DNA of 16,556 nt from UBA6183 sp964603255 (GTDB lineage: Bacteria > Bacteroidota > Bacteroidia > UKL13-3): assembly GCA_964603255.1 (NCBI GenBank), contig CAZRVA010000057.1, positions 1 through 16,556 on the forward strand, in the 5' to 3' direction. Made by a program: the position numbers and the translations under genes. Positions 1-6,629 of this stretch are shown in pieces; position 1 is the stretch's first letter, and the number at the start of each line of letters is the position of its first letter. Under the pieces are notes generated by a model, which was not told the origin of the DNA, did not search any database, and saw only the letters and a program-made list of their open reading frames with translations.

Positions 1-2
1 GT

Positions 3-653
3 TACACCATCATGCAAACCGCTTTACCCGAAGCTATGGTAAATACAGATGATGAATTGTATGAAATTAGAACATTTCCCGATACAAATAGTTATGCTGC
101 ATTAGGTATTGGACCTGGTTTGGGCAAACATCCACAAACACATAGTGCATTTATTAAATGGGTACAACAAGTTAAACAACCTATTGTAATTGATGCTGAT
201 GGATTGAATATGATTGCAGATTACATTCATCAACACAACGATTTTAAATTTCCTGAAAACTGTGTAATTACGCCACATCCAAAAGAGTTTGATAGATTGG
301 CAGGAGTGAGTTTAAACGCTGCAGAAAGACTTGCCAAACAATTGTTGTTTGCACAAAAACATAACGTGGTGGTGGTTCTAAAAGGGGCCCATACATCTGT
401 TGCAATACCAAATGGCGAAGTGTTTTTTAACAGCAGTGGTAATGCCATGTTGGCCACTGCGGGTAGTGGAGATGTTTTAACTGGAATTATTTTATCATTT
501 TTAGCTCAAGGTTACGATGCCAAACAAGCGGCCATTGCTGGAGTTTATGTACATGGAGCATGTGCTGATGTAATAAAAAATAAAAACAAAGCAACACTAA
601 TTGCCTCAGATATTACAGCTGTTTTACCTGAAGTTTTATATACTTTTAATTAA
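3..653 (+). CDS. nnrD: NAD(P)H-hydrate dehydratase domain of Nnr (5' end outside window)
   Basis: This is the C-terminal, ribokinase-like dehydratase that repairs hydrated NADH/NADPH (NADHX/NADPHX) using ADP or ATP. The reading frame is open from base 3 and continues left of the window, so the ATG at 12 is probably internal. In most Bacteroidota the missing N-terminal part is an NADHX epimerase domain fused in the same protein; that cannot be seen here. Visible family motifs, in order: a glycine-rich ALGIGPGLG segment, VIDADGLN, the ITPHPKEFDRL substrate-binding stretch, VVLKGAHT, and near the C-terminus NAMLATAGSGDVLTG, which carries the catalytic aspartate of the anion-hole loop. The protein ends normally after a short ASDITAVLPEVL tail. 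Its TAA overlaps the stop of the convergent minus-strand sensor gene by 4 bp, leaving no room for a separate terminator. Confidence 0.93.
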   Translation, partial: YTIMQTALPEAMVNTDDELYEIRTFPDTNSYAALGIGPGLGKHPQTHSAFIKWVQQVKQPIVIDADGLNMIADYIHQHNDFKFPENCVITPHPKEFDRLAGVSLNAAERLAKQLLFAQKHNVVVVLKGAHTSVAIPNGEVFFNSSGNAMLATAGSGDVLTGIILSFLAQGYDAKQAAIAGVYVHGACADVIKNKNKATLIASDITAVLPEVLYTFN

Positions 654-1594
654 TTGTTATTGCGCGATTCGCTTACCAAATCATTAAGTTCTCGGGTAAG
701 TAAATCTAATTTAATTGCAGATTGACACATAAACTCACTCATGATTTTTAAGTCGCTTGCATTTGGATTAGTTTGATTAAGAGAATTTGATATGCCAATA
801 ATATTGGCAACCGGTTGGCGTATTTTATGTGATATCATAAACAACATTTTCTCCAACATCTTTATTTGTTCTTTACGATTTTTCTCTGCTTGTTTACGTT
901 CGTTAATGTCTAACGATAATAAAAATAACCCATCAGGTACCGGCTGCATCAATAATTCAAAATATTCTGTTTTACCATCAGGGAAAGTAAACTCATTTTC
1001 AAAATGCTCTATACACCTATTTTGCATACAGTTTTTTAGCTTTTCAAACAATGGTGTGTTCTCAATTCCAGGGTAACATTCCATCATGGTTTTACCCAAT
1101 AAATCTTCCGATGTTTTTTTACTTTGTTTAACTACAGCAGGGTTTACAAACTTGTATTTAAAATCAAAATCAATAATCTGTACACCCTCAATCATGGTTT
1201 CAAGTTGCTTGTAGTATAGTTTTTCTAACTCTGCATATTCAGCTTTTTTTCGGTCAATTTCTATGGCGCTACTCTCCAATAACTCACGATGTTTTATGGA
1301 TATATACGTACTACAAACAATAACCAAAACTGAAATTGCACGGTTTATTGTTGCAAAATCTAAATAAACAGAAGGCCCGTAACAAATAATATATTTCACC
1401 GAAATCAACCCAATCATAATTGCCGAAAACTTTTTAATGGTAAAAGCAGGTTCTTTGCTAATCATTACAAAACAAAGCATGTATAGCGCGCCAATAGCAA
1501 TGCCAAGCGGAACCAACATGTCGATGATAAAAATGGCAACCATTCCAACAAGTGCAATTTGTTGGTTGCGCGAGAGTTTTTTTATTGCATTCAT
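650..1594 (-). CDS. Membrane PAS-domain protein with HisKA-like box, no ATPase domain
   Basis: A 314-residue signalling protein. Hydrophobic segments at about residues 13-46, 55-73 and 84-101 suggest three or four membrane passes. A charged, coiled-coil-like linker follows (about 103-130), then a PAS domain at about 127-235 (GVQIIDFDFKYKFVNPA... to a typical LLSLDINERKQAE exit). Residues 250-270 read MLFMISHKIRQPVANIIGISN, which matches the H-box of histidine kinases (usual form SHELRTPL), with His256 as the candidate phosphoacceptor. About 45 helical residues follow, enough for the second dimerisation helix, and then the gene stops. No N, G1, F or G2 boxes of a HATPase_c domain are present, and the downstream DNA is already nnrD on the other strand. 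It may be a phosphotransfer/dimerisation partner for another kinase, or a degenerate kinase. The ATG at 1594 is a reasonable start just ahead of the first membrane segment. Confidence 0.82.
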   Translation of the reverse strand: MNAIKKLSRNQQIALVGMVAIFIIDMLVPLGIAIGALYMLCFVMISKEPAFTIKKFSAIMIGLISVKYIICYGPSVYLDFATINRAISVLVIVCSTYISIKHRELLESSAIEIDRKKAEYAELEKLYYKQLETMIEGVQIIDFDFKYKFVNPAVVKQSKKTSEDLLGKTMMECYPGIENTPLFEKLKNCMQNRCIEHFENEFTFPDGKTEYFELLMQPVPDGLFLLSLDINERKQAEKNRKEQIKMLEKMLFMISHKIRQPVANIIGISNSLNQTNPNASDLKIMSEFMCQSAIKLDLLTRELNDLVSESRNNN

Positions 1595-1608
1595 AAATAG
1601 GGCTATTT

Positions 1609-1657
1609 CTTGGTTATGGTAATTAAGTGTTAAACATAAATATACCGTAAAACCAAG
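1609..1657. other. Interrupted dyad between divergent genes
   Basis: CTTGGTT (1609-1615) is complementary to AACCAAG (1651-1657), and just inside it GGTA (1618-1621) pairs with TACC (1643-1646). It lies in the 164-bp gap between the divergent sensor-like gene and the deacetylase, where operators would be expected. It could be a weak operator or chance. Confidence 0.25.
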
Positions 1658-1758
1658 TTAGCATATTTTAAGTTAAAATTCAACGCATTAGGTTTAACGG
1701 GTAAATGCTTACTTAAAAAGTGGTTAAATTTGTTTTAGTTTATGTTTCTTTGTTGAAG

Positions 1759-2706
1759 ATGAGATTTGTATTTGTTTTTTTATTTGGTTTGATTGCACTG
1801 GCTGCTCAAAATACAGTGTTAATGCCTGAGCAAAAAGCAACAACTGTTGCACACAAACCTACAATAAGTTTTACGTTTGATGATGGTAAAACCAACGATT
1901 TAGGTGGTTACAAACTAGCCGATTGGCATGGACGAATTTTAAAAGCATTAGATAAACACAAGCTTAAAGCGGTGATGTTTGTTGCCGGTCATAACAAAAA
2001 AACAGTTAATGGTAAGTATGTATTAAGCACTTGGAATGATGCAGGACATTACTTAGCCAATCACACTTTAAATCACCCCAACTTTAATGATGATGCCGTT
2101 ACTTTAGCGCAATACAAAAAGGAGTTGGTAGCTAACGAGGAAGTCATCAAAACATATTCAAACTTTATTAAACTCTTTAGGTTTCCTTACTTAAAAGAAG
2201 GCAACACACCCGAAAAGGTAAATGGATTTCGTTCGTTTTTAAAACAACAAGGATATAAACATGGTGCTGTTACAGTTGATGCATCTGATTGGTTCATCGA
2301 TTCGCGTTTGCGCAAACGTTTAACCGATAACCCGCAAGCAAATATTGAAGGTTTCAAAAAGTATTACATCAATCATTTATATGAAAAAGCGGTATTTTAT
2401 GATTCCATTTCTTTTGCTTTAACAGGCAGACATGTGGCTCATTCGTTGTTATTACACCATAATTTGGTTGCAGGTTTATTTTTAGATGATTTGATAACGC
2501 ACTTTAAAGCCAATGGATGGAATGTGGTTGATGCACACACGGCATTTAACGACCCGATTTACAACACTGTAACCAATACTGTTCCTGCAGGTGAGAGCCT
2601 TACCTGGTCAATGGCCAAACAGTCGGGTAAGTTTGAAAACATTTTGCGTTACCCGGCTGAAGGAGATCAATACGAAAAAGACAAAATGGATGCCTTAGGT
2701 TTGTAA
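1759..2706 (+). CDS. Secreted polysaccharide deacetylase (NodB/CE4 family)
   Basis: A metal-dependent amidohydrolase that removes N- or O-acetyl groups from polysaccharides such as chitooligosaccharide or peptidoglycan. The frame is open back to a GTG at 1720, but the ATG at 1759 gives a textbook signal peptide (MRFVFVFLFGLIALAAQ), so 315 aa is preferred. Numbered from that ATG, the CE4 motifs are all intact. TFDDG has Asp41 as general base and Asp42 as metal ligand. NHTLNH supplies the metal-binding His102 and His106. RFPY (141-144) is motif 3, DASDW (174-178) motif 4, and LLLHH (His233/234) the motif 5 histidine. A long insertion of about 55 residues separates motifs 4 and 5. The substrate cannot be read from the sequence. 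The gene appears monocistronic: it is divergent from the PAS protein and followed by nearly 800 bp of non-coding repeats. Confidence 0.9.
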   Translation: MRFVFVFLFGLIALAAQNTVLMPEQKATTVAHKPTISFTFDDGKTNDLGGYKLADWHGRILKALDKHKLKAVMFVAGHNKKTVNGKYVLSTWNDAGHYLANHTLNHPNFNDDAVTLAQYKKELVANEEVIKTYSNFIKLFRFPYLKEGNTPEKVNGFRSFLKQQGYKHGAVTVDASDWFIDSRLRKRLTDNPQANIEGFKKYYINHLYEKAVFYDSISFALTGRHVAHSLLLHHNLVAGLFLDDLITHFKANGWNVVDAHTAFNDPIYNTVTNTVPAGESLTWSMAKQSGKFENILRYPAEGDQYEKDKMDALGL

Positions 2707-2870
2707 GCCGCTTTTTTAAATTAGAAACGATGTTCAGCGGAGCTAAATACAAAAATCGAAATTGACTTCGCTTAACAACGTTTCGAAATTGGTCAACATG
2801 GTTTCATTCAGGTGGATAACACATTCAATTTTTTTAAACTTCTTAACTTTATCTTTCTCATTAAACGGTC

Positions 2871-2883
2871 GCCCCGCAGGGGC
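2871..2883. repeat. Palindrome GCCCC-GCA-GGGGC
   Basis: A perfect 5-bp stem closed over a GCA triloop with a C-G closing pair, first of the palindrome cluster. CCTC-TAC-GAGG (2922-2932) and ATCCC-GTT-GGGAT (2957-2969) follow downstream with the same stem-triloop-stem plan. Confidence 0.6.
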
Positions 2884-3002
2884 TTGTTCACTTTAGTTTT
2901 AGATTTTTTAACATAAAATTACCTCTACGAGGCTTGAATAAATGCCTTTTAAATTAATCCCGTTGGGATGACCTTATGTTTCTTTAATTTATCGTCACAC
3001 AA

Positions 3003-3098
3003 CAAGTCCGAAGGACTTGAATATGAATAACCACGGGTGCAACCCGTGTTACATAACGAAACCGATAAATCAACTCCGTAGGAGTTGAATGTGGTGTT
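3003..3098 (+). repeat. 96-bp composite repeat, copy 1
   Basis: This contains three perfect 7-bp hairpins in fixed order: CAAGTCC-GAA-GGACTTG (3003-3019), CACGGGT-GCA-ACCCGTG (3032-3048) and CAACTCC-GTA-GGAGTTG (3071-3087). They are joined by conserved spacers. It matches copy 2 at 3259-3354 with 4 differences in 96 positions. Confidence 0.85.
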
Positions 3099-3115
3099 TC
3101 ATAAATTGGCACATT

Positions 3116-3202
3116 CAACCCTTTCTGGGTTGTTACATTGTCGTTCACATAAATACCCCGAATTTCATTCGGGGCTATTCAAATTGAACCCTTTAAGGGT
3201 TC
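3116..3202. repeat. Three further hairpins between the two composite repeats
   Basis: CAACCC/GGGTTG with loop TTTCT (3116-3132); an 8-bp stem CCCCGAAT/ATTCGGGG with loop TTC (3156-3174); and GAACCC/GGGTTC with loop TTTAA (3186-3202). The arms differ from those of the composite repeat but the design is the same. None is followed by a long T-run, so they are not obvious intrinsic terminators. Confidence 0.6.
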
Positions 3203-3258
3203 TTGTATCAACAATGTTTATGGTAATTAATGGTGTAACACGTTTTACAAATGAGGTG

Positions 3259-3354
3259 CAAGTCCGCAGGACTTGAATATGAATAACCACGGGTACAACC
3301 CGTGTTACATAACGAAACCGGTAAATCAACTCCGTAGGAGTTGAATGTGATGTT
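3259..3354 (+). repeat. 96-bp composite repeat, copy 2
   Basis: The second copy of the three-hairpin unit, exactly 256 bp after copy 1. The hairpins are CAAGTCC-GCA-GGACTTG (3259-3275), CACGGGT-ACA-ACCCGTG (3288-3304) and CAACTCC-GTA-GGAGTTG (3327-3343). Two of the four differences from copy 1 fall in the loops (GAA to GCA, GCA to ACA); the other two fall in spacers. All stems are therefore preserved. Confidence 0.85.
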
Positions 3355-3497
3355 GTGCTACAATGCCATGAAAATTCTTATACCATCAATTTTACACCAA
3401 ACGTATTCATGTAATTAATAAATTTATTCATTCAAAATTTAACCAAATGCGTGTCGCTTAAATCAATCTTTTTTTGTGCATATTTGTTTCCTATTTA

Positions 3498-5432
3498 GTG
3501 CGCATCAAACCTACACATATCACCACTTTTGTAATGCTCGTTTCGCTGAGCATGATTACTTTTTTTAATTTGTTTTGTGGTGATGCAGATAAAAAATCAA
3601 CCACTGAAAATACTTACCTAAACCACAACGATACCGTAAAGTATGTGGGCATGGAAACTTGCCGCAGTTGCCATAACGATATTTATAAAACCTTTATCGA
3701 AACCGGAATGGGGCAGTCGTTTAATGTGGCTACCAAACAAAAATCTGCTGCCAAATTTGGTAAGCATCAACTGGTGCACGATAAGTTTAACAACCTGAGT
3801 TACTACCCGTACTTTTTAAACGATACCATGTACATCATGGAGTTTAGGTTGGAGGGAAAAGATACGGTACACAAGCGTGTTGAGCGTGTTGATTACATTG
3901 TTGGAAGTGGTCAGCATACGAACTCTCACATGATGGAAGTAAATGGTTTTGTTTACCAAATGCCATTAACGTGGTATGCGCAAAAAGGCAAATGGGATTT
4001 GCCTCCGGGTTTTGAAAACGGACAAAACGTACGCTTTAACCGTGCCATTGGTTTAGAGTGTATGAGTTGCCATAATGCCATGCCAACCTTCGCAAAAAAC
4101 AGCACCAATAAATTTATCTCTATTCCAAAAGGCATTGATTGTGAAAGGTGTCACGGCCCGGGAGAGTTGCATGTAAAAGAAAAACTTGCAGGCAATATTG
4201 TTGATACCGCAACGCAAATTGATTACACCATTGTAAATCCTAAAAAACTATCGTGGGATTTGCAGATAGATGTATGTCAGCGCTGCCATTTGCAGGGAAA
4301 TGCGGTGCTTAAAAACGATAAAGATTTTACCGATTTTAGGCCGGGTAAACGTTTGGGTGATTACATTGATATTTATATGCCAAAGTATAAAGGTCGTGAT
4401 GACGAATTTATTATGGCCTCGCACGCACAACGTTTACAAATGAGCAAATGTTTTGTGGGCGGAAATCAGCATACCAACAAGTTAACTTGTATTAGTTGCC
4501 ACAATCCGCATGTGAGTGTTAAAGTAACCGGGACGCAAATATTTAACAAGAGTTGCAACTCATGTCATAGCACACAACAAAAGAATTTTTGTACTGAAAC
4601 TCCCGCAAAAATAAAGCTAGCCAACAATAACTGTGTAAGTTGCCACATGCCCAAATCAGGTACCATAGATATTCCGCACGTAACCGTAACCGACCATTGG
4701 ATTCGTGTTCCGGCTACACAAAAAGCCAAAGAAGCAGCTAAAGAGTTTGCAGGAATTTATTGCATTAACAACCCTGAAAGTGATTTAGAAACACGCGGTA
4801 AAGCCTACTTAAGTTATTTCGAAAAGTTTAGTGGCGAAAAATCATCAGTAGACAGTGCTGATAAATACTTCAGCATTACACAAAATCAACCCAACACTAC
4901 AGAGGCCTGGATACATTTATGGTACTTAAAACAAGATTACGCAAGCATCATTAAAAAGGCCTCCTCACTTAAACCAAACGATCAAACCAAACCATGGTTG
5001 TGCTACCGCATTGGAAGGGCTTATTACAACAACAATAACTTTAACTTAGCCGAAGGTTGGTATAAAAAAGCGGTTGAGTTGGCCTCAGAAAACCTTGATT
5101 TTATTAATGCTTTAGGTGCTTTGTATGTGCAAGTTGACGAGAATGAAAAAGCAATTACAACCTTAGAAAGTAGTTTAAGCAAAAACCCAAAACAACCCGA
5201 ACCATTAACAAACCTAGGCTTTGTGTATGCAAAACAGCAACAGTTTGATAAAGCGTTAGGGTATTACAACAAAGCAATTGCCTTAGATCCCGACTTTGAG
5301 CAAGCTTTATTAAACAAGGCTGCAGTTTTAAATATTACCGGACAAAAACTAGCCACCAAACAATTGTTGCAGCGTTTGTTAAAGTTAAATCCTAACAATA
5401 TAATGGTAAAACAACTCTTACAGCAGATGTAG
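3498..5432 (+). CDS. Seven-haem c-type cytochrome with C-terminal TPR domain
   Basis: An exported electron-transfer protein of the cytochrome c554-like multihaem group. Counting from a GTG at 3498 (644 aa), seven CxxCH haem-attachment motifs occur: CRSCH 55-59, CMSCH 188-192, CERCH 215-219, CQRCH 260-264, CISCH 331-335, CNSCH 353-357 and CVSCH 379-383. Many other histidines could serve as distal ligands. Residues of about 497-630 form roughly four tetratricopeptide repeats (for example EPLTNLGFVYAKQQQFDKALGYYNKAI), a protein-interaction scaffold. The frame opens further back at a TTG (3474). The GTG is preferred because it gives a basic n-region (RIKPTH) before a hydrophobic stretch ending at Cys27, although FC is a poor lipobox. 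An ATG at 3534 is a third option. The natural electron donor and acceptor are unknown. It sits 34 bp ahead of mltG, with which it may be co-transcribed. Confidence 0.85.
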   Translation: MRIKPTHITTFVMLVSLSMITFFNLFCGDADKKSTTENTYLNHNDTVKYVGMETCRSCHNDIYKTFIETGMGQSFNVATKQKSAAKFGKHQLVHDKFNNLSYYPYFLNDTMYIMEFRLEGKDTVHKRVERVDYIVGSGQHTNSHMMEVNGFVYQMPLTWYAQKGKWDLPPGFENGQNVRFNRAIGLECMSCHNAMPTFAKNSTNKFISIPKGIDCERCHGPGELHVKEKLAGNIVDTATQIDYTIVNPKKLSWDLQIDVCQRCHLQGNAVLKNDKDFTDFRPGKRLGDYIDIYMPKYKGRDDEFIMASHAQRLQMSKCFVGGNQHTNKLTCISCHNPHVSVKVTGTQIFNKSCNSCHSTQQKNFCTETPAKIKLANNNCVSCHMPKSGTIDIPHVTVTDHWIRVPATQKAKEAAKEFAGIYCINNPESDLETRGKAYLSYFEKFSGEKSSVDSADKYFSITQNQPNTTEAWIHLWYLKQDYASIIKKASSLKPNDQTKPWLCYRIGRAYYNNNNFNLAEGWYKKAVELASENLDFINALGALYVQVDENEKAITTLESSLSKNPKQPEPLTNLGFVYAKQQQFDKALGYYNKAIALDPDFEQALLNKAAVLNITGQKLATKQLLQRLLKLNPNNIMVKQLLQQM

Positions 5433-5466
5433 AAACATCACCCAAAATTGTTATGTTCGCAAGCAT

Positions 5467-6552
5467 ATGAATGCGGCCGGTAAAGCAAAAGTTAAAAGCA
5501 AATCAAAACCAAAATCAAAAACATTTAAAACAGCGTTATGGATTACGCTTAGTTTTCTTTTATTGTTATTGATTGCAGCCGGAATAAAAATTTATGAAGA
5601 TGTGTTGGCCGATAACATCAATTTAGAAGCCGGTAAAAAAGGCTACATGTTGGTGTATAGCAATAAATCTATGGATGAAAATGCCGCACTAATCAAACAA
5701 ACAGAACTGCTTAACAACACCGATGCGTTATTTAGATTTGCTAAGTTAACCGGTTATGTAAGCATGGTTAAACCTGGTCGTTATGAGGTTACTGATGGTA
5801 TGAATAACCTGGAGTTGTTACGCCTAATGGTGAGTGGCAAACAAACTACGTTAGATGTGACGTTTAAATATGCACAACGCAAGGAAGATTTGGTTTCGTT
5901 TTGGGCCAATCAGTTAGAAGCGGATAGTATTGAATTGTTGAGTCTGCTTAACGACTCTGCCTATTGCGCATCAGTTGGTTTTAATACTGAAAATATTGTT
6001 TCACTTTTTATACCAAACACCTACAACTTTTATTGGACAACCTCTGCGCCTAAACTATTAAAGCGTATGGAAACCGAGTATGCCAATTTTTGGAATGCAG
6101 AAAGAACCGCAAAATTAGCACGCACTAAATTAAGCAAAGCAGAGGTAAGTGTGTTGGCATCTATTGTGCAAAAAGAAACTTACATGGCGGATGAGATGCC
6201 TGTTGTTGCAGGTGTTTACATCAATAGATTACGTTTGGGTATGCCATTACAAGCCGACCCAACCATTATTTTTGCCATGAATGATAACAGCATTAAACGT
6301 GTGGCAGGAGAGATGTTAAACATTCAATCGGCATACAATACCTATAAAAACAAGGGGTTACCTCCGGGGCCAATTTGTGTACCGGGTAAAGCAGCGCTGG
6401 ATGCGGTTTTAAATTTTAAAGAACATAAGTTTATATACTTTTGCGCCAAGGAAGATTTTAGCGGTTATCACAACTTTGCTGCTAATTTTGCCCAACACCA
6501 AATTAATGCACGCAAGTACCAAAAAGAATTGAACAAGCGTGGTGTTAAATAA
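5467..6552 (+). CDS. mltG: Endolytic murein transglycosylase MltG (YceG-like)
   Basis: A membrane-anchored lytic transglycosylase that cuts nascent glycan strands inside the chain and is proposed to set glycan length. The 361-aa protein starts with a very basic cytoplasmic tail (residues 1-21, rich in Lys and Ser), then one membrane segment (about 23-41). A LysM-like portion and the YceG catalytic domain follow. The family signature SVLASIVQKETYMADEMPVVAGVYINRL contains Glu237, the counterpart of the E. coli catalytic Glu218. LQADPTIIFAM, the YNTYKNKGLPPGPICVPG loop and the HKFIYFCAKEDFSGYHNFA C-terminal block are also characteristic. All key residues are present and the length is normal. It lies between the multihaem cytochrome and a sulfatase-superfamily enzyme in a same-strand run. 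In many bacteria mltG neighbours DNA-replication or folate genes, so this envelope context is somewhat different. Confidence 0.95.
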   Translation: MNAAGKAKVKSKSKPKSKTFKTALWITLSFLLLLLIAAGIKIYEDVLADNINLEAGKKGYMLVYSNKSMDENAALIKQTELLNNTDALFRFAKLTGYVSMVKPGRYEVTDGMNNLELLRLMVSGKQTTLDVTFKYAQRKEDLVSFWANQLEADSIELLSLLNDSAYCASVGFNTENIVSLFIPNTYNFYWTTSAPKLLKRMETEYANFWNAERTAKLARTKLSKAEVSVLASIVQKETYMADEMPVVAGVYINRLRLGMPLQADPTIIFAMNDNSIKRVAGEMLNIQSAYNTYKNKGLPPGPICVPGKAALDAVLNFKEHKFIYFCAKEDFSGYHNFAANFAQHQINARKYQKELNKRGVK

Positions 6553-6629
6553 CCTTACCTTCAGCTCTAGCCAAGTTAAAGTGTGGGTTGAATAAACAAC
6601 AAGACCTAATCTTAAAACAAATAATAACA

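Larger units (their letters stand above)
2707..3497. other. Non-coding palindrome-rich intergenic region
   Basis: No credible gene lies here. Frames of about 60 codons inside it are composed of the palindromes themselves. From 2871 to 3343 there are twelve short hairpins, with perfect arms of 4 to 8 bp and loops of 3 to 5 nt, spaced 10-60 bp apart and often linked by TTGAAT-like spacers. The first 160 bp after the deacetylase and the last 140 bp before the cytochrome gene show nothing distinctive beyond AT-rich tracts. Short clustered palindromes of this style are common between Bacteroidota genes, but I cannot name a family. Confidence 0.7.

Noticed and set aside
3085..3276. A 63-codon frame inside the palindrome cluster
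   Set aside because: It is made of the hairpin repeats themselves and has no protein-like composition or start context.
3003..3354. CRISPR-like array
   Set aside because: There are only two copies, the unit is 96 bp of joined palindromes, the interval is filled with other palindromes rather than unique spacers, and there are no cas genes.
3474..3497. TTG start of the multihaem cytochrome
   Set aside because: The GTG at 3498 gives a basic n-region followed by a hydrophobic signal segment. The extension adds hydrophobic residues before the positive charges, which is unlike a signal peptide. The choice is not certain.
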